Shown: piece by piece, positions 16,615 through 28,799 of the stretch | How positions within the stretch are numbered: position 1 is the first letter of the stretch | Layout: each line of letters starts with the position of its first letter | Assembly (NCBI GenBank): GCA_029237815.1 | Contig: JAQZBP010000001.1 | Coordinates: 248,001-312,000, forward strand | Source of the DNA: Moraxellaceae bacterium | GTDB taxonomy: Bacteria; Pseudomonadota; Gammaproteobacteria; Pseudomonadales; Moraxellaceae | Length of the DNA stretch: 64,000 bases | Direction of reading: 5' to 3' | Position numbers and translations under genes: made by a program | The notes under the pieces: model-generated | Seen by the model: the letters and a program-made list of their open reading frames with translations, nothing else | Database searches by the model: none | What the model was told of the DNA's origin: nothing

Positions 16615-17537
16615 AATCCGCGGATCCCCGCCACTCCCTGCGCGCCTGCCTGCCAGGCGCGCGCCTCGTCAGCCGCCGTCATTCCGCCCAGGGCATACAC
16701 CGGCACGCGCGCTTCGCGCGCGATGGCGGCAAAAGCCTCCCAGCCCATCGCCGGGGCACCCGGATGCGAAAGCGTCGCCTGCACCGGCGACAGCGTCACG
16801 AAGTCCACGCCCATGCGTTCGGCCGCCCGCAGCTCGGCCAGGTCGTGCACGGAGGCGGCCAGCCAGCCCCGCTCCGGGCCAGGACACTGCCCGAGCTTCT
16901 CCAGCGCGGCAAACGGCAGGTGGACGCCATCTGCCGGCACCACCTGCAGGTGTGCGGGATCACCGTGCAGCATCAGCCGCGCACCGGCCGCGTGGCAACG
17001 CGGCAGACAGGCCCGTGCCAGTTCCCGATAGCGGCGCTCGTCGAGGCCGGGGGCGCGCAGCAGCAGGAGCTGCGCGCCCTTGCCAAGGGCCGCGTCGAGC
17101 CATGCCAGCAGGCCCGCCTCGTCACGGTCCTCGGGCGAGATGAAGTACTGCGACGGCAGGCGCGCCGCCGTGACGATGGGATGGTTGGCCGCCGGAAACT
17201 CAAACTGGACCAGCTCTGTTGCCGTTACCCACCGCACGGCCTGGCCTTCCCGCCCGTGCGGCTCGCCGGAAAATCCCGACACGTCCCACACGTCGAGGCA
17301 GACGGCCTTGTCCGGATAGTCGTGCGTGATCCTGATCAGCGGACGGAACTGCTGCGGCGTGATGCCCAGCTCCTCGCCGAGCTCGCGTACCAGCGCCTCC
17401 TCCACCGGTTCGCTTGCCTCGACCTTGCCGCCAGGAAACTCCCAGAGTCCGCCCATGTGCTTGTCGAGCGGTCGCTGCGCGATCAGGATCTTGTCCCCAC
17501 GCCGGATGACCGCGGCCACCACCAGGATGCGTTTCAT
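16611..17537 (-). CDS. mutT: Nudix hydrolase (MutT) fused to a ThiE-like TIM-barrel domain
   Basis: The N-terminal half (about residues 1-130) is an 8-oxo-dGTP diphosphatase-like Nudix domain with a perfect Nudix box: [18 protein letters not shown] followed by GEELG. The C-terminal half resembles thiamine-phosphate synthase or TenI ([41 protein letters not shown]). This fusion is known in several gammaproteobacteria; the role of the second domain is not settled. Length is 308 residues. The ATG was placed at [18 protein letters not shown]. Convergent with yacG. Confidence 0.9.
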   Translation of the reverse strand: MKRILVVAAVIRRGDKILIAQRPLDKHMGGLWEFPGGKVEASEPVEEALVRELGEELGITPQQFRPLIRITHDYPDKAVCLDVWDVSGFSGEPHGREGQAVRWVTATELVQFEFPAANHPIVTAARLPSQYFISPEDRDEAGLLAWLDAALGKGAQLLLLRAPGLDERRYRELARACLPRCHAAGARLMLHGDPAHLQVVPADGVHLPFAALEKLGQCPGPERGWLAASVHDLAELRAAERMGVDFVTLSPVQATLSHPGAPAMGWEAFAAIAREARVPVYALGGMTAADEARAWQAGAQGVAGIRGF

Positions 17538-17550
17538 GCCGTCTTCCACA

Positions 17551-17571
17551 AAAAGGCCCCTTCCGGGGCCT
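17551..17571 (-). terminator. Rho-independent terminator between argJ and mutT
   Basis: On the minus strand, AAGGCCCC-GGAA-GGGGCCTTTTT: a stem of about seven pairs followed by a T-run, between the argJ stop and the mutT start. It would limit readthrough from argJ into mutT. Confidence 0.8.
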
Positions 17572-17596
17572 TCTGGCTGCTGCTGTCCGGTCTCGC

Positions 17597-18817
17597 TCAG
17601 GAGCGATAGTCGGCGTTGATCTTCACGTAGTCGTAGGAGAAGTCGCAGGTGTAGACGGTGTCGCTTGCCGTGCCACGCCCCAGGCAGACGCGAATGGTGA
17701 TCTCTTCCTGCTTCATGACGGCCGCGCCCTGCTCCTCGGTGTAGGCGGGCGCGCGGCCGCCATTGTCGACGATGCAGACATCGTTGAGGGAGACGCGCAC
17801 CCGGCTGACATCGAGCGCCTCGAGGCCGGCGTTGCCGATCGCCGCGACGATGCGTCCCCAGTTGGGATCGGAGGCGAAAAAGGCCGTCTTCACCAGAGGC
17901 GAGTGCGCGATGCTGTAGGCGACGTCGCAGCACTCCTCGGTATCCGCCCCCTCCTCCACCCGCACCGTCATGAACTTGGTGGCGCCCTCGCCATCGCGCA
18001 CGATGAGCTGCGCCAGGCGCGCGAACACGCGGTGCACGGCCCCCTGCAGCGCGGTGAACAGCTCACCGGAGGCGCTGGCGATCACCGGATTGCCAGCCGC
18101 GCCGCTGGCGATCAGCACGCAGGAGTCGTTGGTGGATGTGTCGCCGTCGATGGTGATGCGATTGAAGCTCTGGTTCACCGCGGAATGAAGCAGCGCGTCC
18201 AGTACCGGTTGCGCCACGGCGGCATCGGTCGCCACATAGCCCAGCATCGTGGCCATGTTGGGACGGATCATGCCGGCCCCCTTGGAAATACCGGTGACCG
18301 TAAAGGTATGCCCGCCCACCGAGACGCGTTCGCTGGCGCCCTTGGGGCGGGTGTCGGTGGTCATGATGCCGCTGGCGGCATCCGCCCAGGCGTTTTCATC
18401 CAGCTTCGCCAGCGCGGCCGGCAGGGCGGCGGCAAGCCGGTCGACCGGCAGGTGCTCGCCGATCACCCCGGTAGAAAACGGCAGTACCTGCTCGATTGCC
18501 ACATTCGTGAGGCCGGCCAGCGCGCGGCAGGACGCCACCGCATTCTCCATGCCCACCGCGCCGGTGCCGGCATTGGCGTTGCCGGTATTGATCACGAGGT
18601 AGCGCGGCGTCGCCTTCCCGAGGTGATCGCGGCAGAGCAGCACGGGCGCGGCGCAGTAGCTGTTGCGGGTGAACACGGCACTGACCATCGCGCCCGGGGC
18701 GATCTCGAATACCGTCAGATCACGACGGTTCTTGTAGCGGATGGCGGCCTCGGTGATTCCGATGCGCACACCCTTGACCGGGTACATCACGGGCATATCC
18801 AGATTGCCAACGGCCAT
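17597..18817 (-). CDS. argJ: Bifunctional ornithine acetyltransferase / N-acetylglutamate synthase
   Basis: Arginine biosynthesis enzyme that transfers acetyl from N-acetylornithine to glutamate; many family members can also use acetyl-CoA. It is a self-cleaving heterodimer: the cleavage site is in [16 protein letters not shown], with Thr as the new N-terminus of the beta chain. Other landmarks are [24 protein letters not shown] and [11 protein letters not shown]. Length is 406 residues. The ATG at MAVGNLDMP was chosen because GAGGAG lies about 7 bp upstream; a start five codons earlier is possible. Confidence 0.95.
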   Translation of the reverse strand: MAVGNLDMPVMYPVKGVRIGITEAAIRYKNRRDLTVFEIAPGAMVSAVFTRNSYCAAPVLLCRDHLGKATPRYLVINTGNANAGTGAVGMENAVASCRALAGLTNVAIEQVLPFSTGVIGEHLPVDRLAAALPAALAKLDENAWADAASGIMTTDTRPKGASERVSVGGHTFTVTGISKGAGMIRPNMATMLGYVATDAAVAQPVLDALLHSAVNQSFNRITIDGDTSTNDSCVLIASGAAGNPVIASASGELFTALQGAVHRVFARLAQLIVRDGEGATKFMTVRVEEGADTEECCDVAYSIAHSPLVKTAFFASDPNWGRIVAAIGNAGLEALDVSRVRVSLNDVCIVDNGGRAPAYTEEQGAAVMKQEEITIRVCLGRGTASDTVYTCDFSYDYVKINADYRS

Positions 18818-18861
18818 GGCAGTTCTCCTCAAACGTAAGCGTGGTGCCCCGTTCCCGCACA

Positions 18862-18893
18862 GAAAAAAGGAGAGGCGGGCCTCTCCTTTTTTC
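18862..18893. terminator. Bidirectional terminator between secA and argJ
   Basis: AAAAAAGGAGAGGC-GGG-CCTCTCCTTTTTT: an A-run, a strong stem and a T-run, so it can act on both strands. The needed direction is minus, downstream of secA and upstream of argJ. Confidence 0.85.
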
Positions 18894-18934
18894 CTGCAGC
18901 GCCCGGAGGCGACAGAAATGTCTCCGCGACCGCG

Positions 18935-21667
<2,733 letters not shown>

Positions 21668-21884
21668 AACCGCTACTCGTGAATATGAAAAAGGGCTGCA
21701 ATCCCGGGGGATCACGGCATCCTGCGAAAAACTGGCGCCAGCAACCGGGTGGCAGCGGCGACCCTGGCCTGCGGCGGGACCGGAATTACCCGTCGAAATA
21801 CGGGCAGGCATGGCCGCAAAGCGGGCCATTCTACTCCGATTCGAAGGCGGGAAAAAACTCGGGGAATCGTTGAGCCAAAGGCAT

Positions 21885-21914
21885 AAAAAAACCCGGCGGC
21901 GGCCGGGTTTTTGT
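21885..21914. terminator. Bidirectional terminator between the M23 peptidase gene and secA
   Basis: AAAAAAACCCGGC-GGCG-GCCGGGTTTTT: a seven- to eight-pair GC-rich stem flanked by an A-run and a T-run. It lies just past the stop of the minus-strand M23 peptidase gene and upstream of the secA leader. Confidence 0.85.
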
Positions 21915-21924
21915 TCGGGCCGGA

Positions 21925-22815
21925 TCAGCGCCTGGCAGAGGCGATGTAGGACGCCGGGTCGACCTGCTTGCCGTTACGGAGCACTTCGTAGTGCAGGTGG
22001 GAGCCGGTGGAACGGCCGGTGGATCCCATATAGGCCACCAGCTGGTCCTTCCCGACCAGGTCGCCCACTTTCACGGCGACACGGCTGGCGTGGGCATAGC
22101 GGGTGCTCATGCCATCGCCGTGACTGACCTCGACGAGGTTGCCGTAACCCGACTTGGGGCCGGCGAAAGTCACGATGCCAGGGGCCACGGAGTACACATG
22201 GGTGCCGGTGGCGCCAGCAAAGTCGATGCCGCCGTGGAAAGCCGCCCGCCCGGTGAAGGGGTCGGTACGGTAGCCGTAGTTGGAAGACATATAACCGGTA
22301 CGCACCGGCATATGGGCCAGGTAGTTCTTGGGCAGGCTGCGCTGGCCGCTCATCAGGCTTTCCAGGGCCTGGAGCTGTGCTTCTTTCTGCTCGATCTGGA
22401 AGGAGAGCTCCTGCAGGCGCAACTGGATGTTCGGACGATCACCCAGGACCGTCAGCTCATCCTGCAGCGGCCCGCCCATGGGCGGCTTCTTCTTGAAGTC
22501 GAATTCGTCGGGATTGAGATTGGCAGATTCGGCGAGATGCTCGCCAAGCGCGTCGAGGCGGAAGAGCTGCGCCTGCATTTCAGCCATTCGGGCCGTCATG
22601 GCCTTCAGCTGGTCGCGGGCGTCGCGGGCATCACGGTTGCCGGACTGCACCAGCACCGCATCCGACGGCAACAGGCGGGCTGCGGCCCAATACCCGGCAT
22701 AGCCCAGCGCGACGCAGAGCGCGACAAGGCCGGCGAGCAGCACCAGTAGCAGGCGGGGCTGCAACTGCACCGTGCGGGGTCGTCCATGCTTACGGCTTAA
22801 TAGGATGATATTCAT
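21925..22815 (-). CDS. M23 family (LytM) metallopeptidase, membrane anchored
   Basis: Predicted periplasmic peptidoglycan endopeptidase of 296 residues. It has a single N-terminal membrane anchor (about 22-46, [13 protein letters not shown] and following), a coiled-coil-like middle (about 60-150) and a C-terminal LytM domain. The zinc motifs are intact: HGGIDFAG (HxxxD), the YAHAS His, and GSHLHYEV (HxH), so it is likely an active hydrolase rather than an EnvC/NlpD-type activator. A gene of this type between secA and lpxC is common in related gammaproteobacteria. It is divergent from dciA. Confidence 0.88.
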   Translation of the reverse strand: MNIILLSRKHGRPRTVQLQPRLLLVLLAGLVALCVALGYAGYWAAARLLPSDAVLVQSGNRDARDARDQLKAMTARMAEMQAQLFRLDALGEHLAESANLNPDEFDFKKKPPMGGPLQDELTVLGDRPNIQLRLQELSFQIEQKEAQLQALESLMSGQRSLPKNYLAHMPVRTGYMSSNYGYRTDPFTGRAAFHGGIDFAGATGTHVYSVAPGIVTFAGPKSGYGNLVEVSHGDGMSTRYAHASRVAVKVGDLVGKDQLVAYMGSTGRSTGSHLHYEVLRNGKQVDPASYIASARR

Positions 22816-22846
22816 GACTCTTACCTGCTTCTTGTTTTGGCGCGGG

Positions 22847-22852
22847 TATACT
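22847..22852 (+). promoter_or_regulatory. Possible -10 element of dciA
   Basis: TATACT lies about 60 bp before the dciA ATG in the divergent region and matches the sigma-70 -10 consensus TATAAT at five of six positions. No good -35 hexamer was found at 16-18 bp upstream. Confidence 0.35.
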
Positions 22853-22912
22853 CGTGACCCGGCTCACCAGCAGTCAGGCCCTTTCATTGAAGGGGCCACT
22901 AATAAAACGGAC

Positions 22913-23386
22913 ATGCGCTTAAAGAAGACTTCCACGCTGACCGAAATTCTTGCCCAGGGGCCGCTCGGCTCCCTGCGGGAGCGCTCCAGCCTGATTCAGC
23001 GGCTGGACAGCCTGCTGGGCTTTTACCTGGATGCACGCCTGCGGGAAATGGTGCAGGTAGCGGCTTACCAGGATGGAACCCTCGTGCTGGCCTGCACCAA
23101 CAGCACTGTCGCCGGCCAGCTTCGTTATCTTAGCCGCATCTATATGCAGCAGCTGCGCCAACATGGTGAGTTTTGTGAACTCAAGCGCATCACAGCCGTG
23201 ATTGGGCCCTCGACTCCGCAAAGATCCCGACCCCGGGAACGACTCCGGCGCATCAGCCCGGCCACAGCCGAACTGCTCAACGCCCTGTCGGACGACCTAG
23301 GAAGCGGCGAGATTAGCGAAGCCCTGCGACGACTGGCAAGCCACGTGGAAACCGCTGGAGGCATGAAGAAGGACCGCTCGTCCTAA
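22913..23386 (+). CDS. dciA: DnaB helicase loader DciA (DUF721)
   Basis: DciA is the ancestral loader of the replicative helicase DnaB in bacteria lacking DnaC/DnaI. The 157-residue protein has the DUF721 (KH-like) domain at about residues 10-95, with LIQRLDSLLGFYLDARLREMV, then GTLVLACTNSTVAGQLRYLS, followed by a basic, disordered C-terminal tail. The ATG at MRLKKTSTL was chosen; a longer frame overlaps the divergent M23 gene and lacks similarity. It is transcribed alone and convergent with lpxC. Confidence 0.85.
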   Translation: MRLKKTSTLTEILAQGPLGSLRERSSLIQRLDSLLGFYLDARLREMVQVAAYQDGTLVLACTNSTVAGQLRYLSRIYMQQLRQHGEFCELKRITAVIGPSTPQRSRPRERLRRISPATAELLNALSDDLGSGEISEALRRLASHVETAGGMKKDRSS

Positions 23387-23411
23387 GCGCTCCGGAGGAC
23401 TGGCCCCTGTA

Positions 23412-24332
23412 TTACAGGGCTTCTTCGGCCTTTTCGGCGCGGATATAGGAGATGGGAGCCCTTTCTTCGTCATCAAATGTCACAATTTCGAAGGAATCAG
23501 GCTGGTCCAGCAGGGCGCGCAGCAGCTGGTTATTGAGGCCGTGCCCCGATTTGTAGCCCTGGTACTCGCCCAGGATGCCAAAACCGAGCAGATAGAGGTC
23601 GCCGATGGCGTCCAGCATCTTGTGCCGGACGAACTCATCCTTGTAGCGCAGGCCTTCGGCGTTCATCACGCCGTGCTCCCCCACCACGATGGCGTTCTCC
23701 ATGCTGCCGCCCAGGGCCAGGTTGCGGGAACGCAGGTACTCGATATCCCGCATGAACCCGAAGGTCCGGGCCCGGCTCACTTCCTTTACATATGAGGTCG
23801 TGGAGAAGTCGACCTCGGCATAGCGGGTTTCCACCGGGAAGGCCGGGTGGTCGAAATCAATGGTGAAGCGCAACTTGAATCCGTCGTAGGGCTCGAAAGC
23901 CGCAAACTTGTCCCCTTCCCTTACCTCGACCCGGCGCGTTATGCGGGCAAAGCGCTTGGGGGCGTCTTGCTCGACGATGCCGGCAGCCTGGATCAGGAAG
24001 ACGAAGGGGCCGGCGGAGCCATCCATGATCGGAATCTCGGCAGCAGTAACCTCGACGATGGCGTTGTCGATGCCGAGGCCGGCCAGAGCCGACATCAGGT
24101 GTTCGATGGTGGACAGGCGGACCTCGCCCTGGGCCAGGCTGGTCGCCATGGATGTGTCCTTGACCATGAGGGCACGGGCCGGCAGGTCCACCGGGGGATT
24201 CAGGTCGGTGCGACGAAACACGATGCCGCTATCCGCCGGCGCAGGCTTCAGCGTGAGGAGGATCTTGGCGCCGGAGTGGAGACCAATACCGCTGGCGCGG
24301 ATGGTCTGCTTGACTGTGCGTTGTCGCAACAT
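23412..24332 (-). CDS. lpxC: UDP-3-O-acyl-N-acetylglucosamine deacetylase
   Basis: Zinc deacetylase for the committed step of lipid A synthesis. The 306-residue length is normal. Family landmarks are [18 protein letters not shown] at the N-terminus, the zinc His in [43 protein letters not shown] and [16 protein letters not shown]-type [13 protein letters not shown] near the C-terminus. As in E. coli, it follows ftsZ. No strong Shine-Dalgarno precedes the ATG. Confidence 0.97.
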   Translation of the reverse strand: MLRQRTVKQTIRASGIGLHSGAKILLTLKPAPADSGIVFRRTDLNPPVDLPARALMVKDTSMATSLAQGEVRLSTIEHLMSALAGLGIDNAIVEVTAAEIPIMDGSAGPFVFLIQAAGIVEQDAPKRFARITRRVEVREGDKFAAFEPYDGFKLRFTIDFDHPAFPVETRYAEVDFSTTSYVKEVSRARTFGFMRDIEYLRSRNLALGGSMENAIVVGEHGVMNAEGLRYKDEFVRHKMLDAIGDLYLLGFGILGEYQGYKSGHGLNNQLLRALLDQPDSFEIVTFDDEERAPISYIRAEKAEEAL

Positions 24333-24400
24333 GTGACAAATTATTTCAGAAACCGCGGATGGGCGATGTTAGCAGACAAGAGAGGACGTGCAACCCGAAA

Positions 24401-24440
24401 CCTCCGGGCCGGCCGGGAGAGTGGTCGGCCGACCCGGAGG
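24401..24440 (-). terminator. Long hairpin between ftsZ and lpxC
   Basis: On the minus strand CCTCCGGG ... CCCGGAGG pairs over eight bases, with an inner CGGCCG/CGGCCG pairing, and is followed by TTT. The T-run is short, so this may be a weak terminator or attenuator that sets the ftsZ:lpxC ratio rather than a full stop. Confidence 0.5.
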
Positions 24441-24453
24441 GCGGGTGTATGCC

Positions 24454-25647
24454 TCAGTCGGCCTGGCGGCGCAGGAAGGCCGGGATGTTCAGCAGGTTCA
24501 CATCCGTCGAGCGCGGCGTGGCGCCGCTGCTCGTGACCTTCTGGTTGCGCAGGTACGCCGGGGTGTCGTAGTCGGCCGTGATGCCATGGGTGCCGGTCGC
24601 GGCGGCCGGCTGGGCCATCGGAGCGGCGGCCTGGGCCACGCTCGCGGCCGGCTGCGACACCAGCTTCATGCCGGCACGGGCGTTCTTGGGCAGGCCGGTG
24701 GCCACCACGGTCACGCGCAGCTCGTCCTCGAGCTCGGGATCCACGACGGTGCCGATGATGACAGTGGCCGACTCGGACGCGAACTGGGCCACGATCTCAC
24801 CGACCGTGGTGAACTCGTCGAGGCCGAGGCTTTCGCTGGCGGCGACCGACACCAGCAGGCCACGCGCGCCTTCCAGACGGACATCGTCGAGCAGCGGGCT
24901 GTGGATGGCCATCTCGGTGGCGATGCGGGCACGTTCCTCGCCCTTGGCGGAGCCGGTGCCCATCATGGCCAGGCCCTGCTCGGACATGACGGTACGCACG
25001 TCGGCGAAGTCGACGTTGATGTCGCCCGGGCGCTGGATCATGTCGGCAATGCCGCGCACGGCACTCTGCAGCACATTGTTGGCGGCCTTGAAGGCATCCA
25101 TCAGGGTGACCTTGCCGAGCACGGTGAGCAGCTTGGCGTTGGGAATGGTAATCAGCGAGTCGACGTACTGGGACAGGTTGTCGATGCCCGCCTCGGCCAC
25201 TTCCATGCGCTTCTTGCCTTCGAAGGGGAAAGGCTTGGTGACGACGCCCACGGTCAGGATGCCCATTTCCCGGGCAACCTCTGCTACCACCGGCGCACCG
25301 CCGGTGCCGGTGCCGCCGCCCATGCCGGCAGTGATGAACACCATGTCGGCGCCTTCCAGTGCTTCGCGGATGCGCTCGCGATCTTCCACGGCGGCCTGGC
25401 GGCCGACTTCCGGGTTGGCGCCGGCGCCCAGGCCGCGCGTCACGGCCTGTCCGAGTTGCAGATGCGTGCGGGCACGCATCTTGTTCAGCGCCTGCAGGTC
25501 GGTGTTGGCGCAGATGAAGTCCACGCCTTCCACCTGGCTCTTCACCATGTGCTCGACGGCGTTGCCACCGCCACCGCCCACACCGATCACCTTGATGACA
25601 GCAGTCCCCAACTGAGGGGCGTTGTCCGCCAGCTCAAAAATGTTCAT
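24454..25647 (-). CDS. ftsZ: Cell division protein FtsZ
   Basis: Tubulin-like GTPase that forms the Z ring. The 397-residue protein begins MNIFELADNAPQLGTAVIKV and GVGGGGGNAV, has the tubulin signature GGGTGTGGAPVVAEVA, the T7-loop region NVDFADVRTVM, an Ala-rich linker, and the conserved C-terminal peptide LLNIPAFLRRQAD that binds FtsA and ZipA. It is preceded by GGAGAG and separated from ftsA by about 80 bp, the longest spacing between neighbouring genes from mraZ to ftsZ. Confidence 0.98.
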   Translation of the reverse strand: MNIFELADNAPQLGTAVIKVIGVGGGGGNAVEHMVKSQVEGVDFICANTDLQALNKMRARTHLQLGQAVTRGLGAGANPEVGRQAAVEDRERIREALEGADMVFITAGMGGGTGTGGAPVVAEVAREMGILTVGVVTKPFPFEGKKRMEVAEAGIDNLSQYVDSLITIPNAKLLTVLGKVTLMDAFKAANNVLQSAVRGIADMIQRPGDINVDFADVRTVMSEQGLAMMGTGSAKGEERARIATEMAIHSPLLDDVRLEGARGLLVSVAASESLGLDEFTTVGEIVAQFASESATVIIGTVVDPELEDELRVTVVATGLPKNARAGMKLVSQPAASVAQAAAPMAQPAAATGTHGITADYDTPAYLRNQKVTSSGATPRSTDVNLLNIPAFLRRQAD

Positions 25648-25727
25648 TACTCACTCTCCATTCAAATAAAAAACCACGAACCGCTTTTATTTTGCTTTCA
25701 GGCCGAGCCGCCGGCCCTTTTTTCATT
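25648..25727 (-). promoter_or_regulatory. ftsA-ftsZ spacer with two inverted repeats
   Basis: An 80-bp spacer that stands out in an otherwise tightly packed cluster. On the minus strand it holds a GC hairpin (GGCCG ... CGGCC) right after the ftsA stop and then an AT-rich inverted repeat (AAATAAAA ... TTTTATTT) upstream of the ftsZ ribosome-binding site. It may host an ftsZ-specific promoter or translational control; no clear promoter was assigned. Confidence 0.35.
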
Positions 25728-26981
25728 TCAGAAGTTGCGTACCAGCCAGTTGCGCATCTTCTGTACTGCATCACCGAGGCCGCCACCCGCGTTCTTGCGA
25801 ACCGGCTGGGCATGCTGGTTTTCCTCCACCTGCTTCTTGCCATAGAGCAGCAGGCCGACACCCGTCGAGTAGATCGGGTTGCGCAACACCTCACCCATGC
25901 CGCCCACCTTGAGCGACTGGGGCATGCCGATGCGCACCGGCATGTGGAAAATCGATTCGGCGAGCGCCGTGGCGCCCTCGATCTTGGCGGAGCCGCCGGT
26001 CAGCACGATGCCGGCCGCCAGCTTGCCGGCGAAGCCGCTCTTCTCGATCTCCTGCTGCACCAGCATGAAGAGCTCGTCGTAGCGCGGCTCCACCACCTCG
26101 GCCAGGGTCTGGCGCGAGAGCTTGCGCGCGGGGCGGTCACCCATGCCCGGCACGTTGATGGTCTGCTCCGGGTCCACCAGCTGCGCCACGGCGCAGGCGT
26201 ATTTCGTCTTGATCTCGTCAGCATCCTGCGTCGGCGTATAGAGCGCCGTCGCGATGTCGTTGGTGACCTGGTCACCCGCCACGGCGATCACCGCGGTATG
26301 GCGGATGGCGCCGCGCGAGAAGATGGCCACGTCGGTGGTGCCGCCGCCGACATCGACGAGACAGATGCCGTGCTCCTTCTCGTCCTCGGTCAGCACGGCG
26401 TAACTCGACGCCAGCTGCTGCAGGATGACGCCATCGATCTCGATGCCGCAGCTGCGCACGCACTTCTCGATGTTCTGCAACGCATTCACCGAGCAGGTCA
26501 CCAGGTGCACATGCCCCTCGAGCCGTACGCCGGACATGCCCAGCGGATCGCGCACGTCGGCCTGGTCGTCGACCTGGAACTCCTGCGGCAGGATATGCAG
26601 GATGCGCTGGTCGGCCGGAATCGGGCCGGACTTGGCCGCATCGATCACGCGCTCTATATCGCTCTGCTGTACCTCGCCATCACGGATCGCCACGACGGCC
26701 TGGGAGTTGCGGCCGCCGATGTGCGCGCCGGAAATCCCGATATAGCCCGAGTGGATCTTGCAGTCCGCCATGAGCTCGGCCTCGCCGACCGCGCCCTGGA
26801 TGGACTGCACCGTCTGCTCGATATTGACGACCATGCCCTTCTTCATGCCGCGCGACGGCTTCATGCCGACGCCGACAATCTCCAGCGCCCCTTCGGCATT
26901 GAGCTGGCCGACGAGCGCCACCACTTTCGAGGTGCCGATATCGATGCCCACGATCATCGGATTGTTTGTTGCGCTTGCCAT
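25728..26981 (-). CDS. ftsA: Cell division protein FtsA
   Basis: Actin-like ATPase that tethers FtsZ to the membrane and recruits later divisome proteins. Landmarks are IVGIDIGTSKVVALVG (phosphate 1), VDVGGGTTDVAIFSRG (phosphate 2), IVLTGGSAKIEG, and a C-terminal amphipathic helix region ending MRNWLVRNF, the membrane-targeting sequence. Length is 417 residues. The ATG at MASATNNPM aligns with known FtsA N-termini; a GTG nine codons upstream is possible. Confidence 0.97.
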   Translation of the reverse strand: MASATNNPMIVGIDIGTSKVVALVGQLNAEGALEIVGVGMKPSRGMKKGMVVNIEQTVQSIQGAVGEAELMADCKIHSGYIGISGAHIGGRNSQAVVAIRDGEVQQSDIERVIDAAKSGPIPADQRILHILPQEFQVDDQADVRDPLGMSGVRLEGHVHLVTCSVNALQNIEKCVRSCGIEIDGVILQQLASSYAVLTEDEKEHGICLVDVGGGTTDVAIFSRGAIRHTAVIAVAGDQVTNDIATALYTPTQDADEIKTKYACAVAQLVDPEQTINVPGMGDRPARKLSRQTLAEVVEPRYDELFMLVQQEIEKSGFAGKLAAGIVLTGGSAKIEGATALAESIFHMPVRIGMPQSLKVGGMGEVLRNPIYSTGVGLLLYGKKQVEENQHAQPVRKNAGGGLGDAVQKMRNWLVRNF

Positions 26982-27060
26982 TTCCTTACCCGCTCCCCGG
27001 CGCCCCACAAAAATTTCTGTTTGCTGCAGCCAACTGACTGCCGCTCACCCGCGCAATGCG

Positions 27061-27864
27061 TCAGGCCTTTGTTGCCTGCACCGGCATCGTGCCCGGCGCC
27101 TTCCACCCCACCGAAACGCCGTTGCGATAGCGCAGGTCGATGGTGGCGATATTTCCTGCGTCCGGCCGCAACTGGCGGTCGTACAGGTAGACGAAACGCT
27201 GCAGCTTGGCGATCGTGTCGGCCTGGTCGACCACGAGCTGGATGCCGTTGTCGAGACGCAGGAACCAGCTCATGCGATCGGTCAGCTGCAGCTCCACGAT
27301 GTGCATGTCGACCATGCGCAGGATGCTGTTCATGGCGCGATACTGTTCCATCACATAGGTGCCCTTGCTGCCCGGTCCGAACAGGATGGGCAGGCTCGCG
27401 GTGTCCACCGACTGCGCCGCCAGGTCACCGGGCACGAAGAGGTCGCCACGCGAACTGATCAGTCCCCCGGCGCCCCACAGCGCCACCGGCTGCTTCTCGC
27501 GCACCTGCAGGCGAATGCCATCGGGCCAGCGGCGGCTCACGATCACTTCGTCGACCCAGGGCGCTGCCAGCACCGCGGCCTGCATGGCACCAAGGTCGAC
27601 GGAGAAATAATTGCCCTTGGCGAGCGGCGCCACGCGCGCCGCCAGCGCACGCCGGTCGACATGCCGCAGTTCGCCTTCCACCTGCACCGCGCGGATGGTG
27701 GTGCGCGCCTGCCACTGCAGCGCCACCTTCACCAGCACGATGGCGAGCACCAGCGCCGCCGCCACGAGAAGCACGCGCGTGGCCACGCCCGCCAGGTTGC
27801 CGAAGCGGACCTTCGGCATGGCGGCGACATCGGCGGCGATGGGACGACGCGTGGCCTGCAGCAT
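27061..27864 (-). CDS. ftsQ: Cell division protein FtsQ
   Basis: Bitopic divisome protein that complexes with FtsB and FtsL. The 267 residues comprise a cytoplasmic N-terminus, one membrane segment (about 31-47), a POTRA domain (IRAVQVEGELRHVDRRAL to IRLQVREKQPVALWG) and the FtsQ beta domain ending with a VGWKAPGTMP-like tail. Its ATG overlaps the last base of ddl, the usual ddlB-ftsQ-ftsA order. Confidence 0.95.
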   Translation of the reverse strand: MLQATRRPIAADVAAMPKVRFGNLAGVATRVLLVAAALVLAIVLVKVALQWQARTTIRAVQVEGELRHVDRRALAARVAPLAKGNYFSVDLGAMQAAVLAAPWVDEVIVSRRWPDGIRLQVREKQPVALWGAGGLISSRGDLFVPGDLAAQSVDTASLPILFGPGSKGTYVMEQYRAMNSILRMVDMHIVELQLTDRMSWFLRLDNGIQLVVDQADTIAKLQRFVYLYDRQLRPDAGNIATIDLRYRNGVSVGWKAPGTMPVQATKA

Positions 27865-28793
27865 TAGCGTTGCTCCTCCAGTGTCTGCGCCAGGATGGCG
27901 AGCACGAGATCGGTAAAGGACAGCCCCGCCGCTTTGGCCGCCATCGGCACCAGCGAGTGGTCGGTCATGCCGGGCACGGTATTCACTTCGAGCAGCCAGA
28001 AATTGCCCTGCTCATCCATCATGGCGTCGATGCGGCCCCAGCCGGAGGCGCCGACATCACGGAAGGCCTCCAGGGCCAGCGCCTGCAGCGCCTGCTCCTG
28101 CTCCGGTGGCAAGCCGCAGGGCACGAGGTACTGCGTGTCGTGCGCCTGGTACTTGGCCTCGAAGTCATAAAAGTTGCGATCGGTCTTCATCCGGATCACG
28201 GGCAGCGCGCGCTCGCCCAGGATGGAGACCGTGTACTCGCTGCCGGTGACCCAGCGCTCGGCGATGACCTCACTGTCATAGGCAGCGGCATTTGCATAGC
28301 CCGCCGGCAGTTCCTCGGCTTTTTCCACCTTGCACATGCCGATGCTGGAGCCTTCATGGGCCGGCTTGATCATCAGCGGCAGGCCGAGGTCGGCAACGAC
28401 CTTGCCGAAGTCCATGCCGGCGGACAGGCGCGCATACTTCGGCGTCGGCAGGCCGCAGCCGATCCACACCTGCTTGGTGCGGGCCTTGTCCATGCCGAGG
28501 GCGGAGGCGAGCACGCCGCTGCCGGTGTAGGGGATCTTCATCCACTCGAGCAGCCCCTGCATGGTGCCGTCTTCACCACCACGGCCGTGCAGCACGATGA
28601 AGGCGCGATCGAAACCGGCCAGCTCGGTGACCGGGCGCTCGGCCGGGTCGAAGGCATGCGCATCCACGCCGGCAGCCTGCAGGGCCTCCAGCACGGCCTT
28701 GCCGGAAATCAGGGAAATCGAACGCTCGGCGGCGGTGCCGCCCAGCAGGACGGCAACCTTGCCGAATTGTCTAACGTCCATTCGCATCGTCAT
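27864..28793 (-). CDS. ddl: D-alanine--D-alanine ligase
   Basis: ATP-grasp enzyme joining two D-Ala for the peptidoglycan stem. The 309-residue DdlB-type protein shows [51 protein letters not shown] and, near the C-terminus, [20 protein letters not shown] with the metal-binding Glu/Asn. It begins 6 bp after the murC stop. Two in-frame ATGs lie close together at the start; the first is used. Confidence 0.96.
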   Translation of the reverse strand: MTMRMDVRQFGKVAVLLGGTAAERSISLISGKAVLEALQAAGVDAHAFDPAERPVTELAGFDRAFIVLHGRGGEDGTMQGLLEWMKIPYTGSGVLASALGMDKARTKQVWIGCGLPTPKYARLSAGMDFGKVVADLGLPLMIKPAHEGSSIGMCKVEKAEELPAGYANAAAYDSEVIAERWVTGSEYTVSILGERALPVIRMKTDRNFYDFEAKYQAHDTQYLVPCGLPPEQEQALQALALEAFRDVGASGWGRIDAMMDEQGNFWLLEVNTVPGMTDHSLVPMAAKAAGLSFTDLVLAILAQTLEEQR

Positions 28794-28799
28794 GATTCG

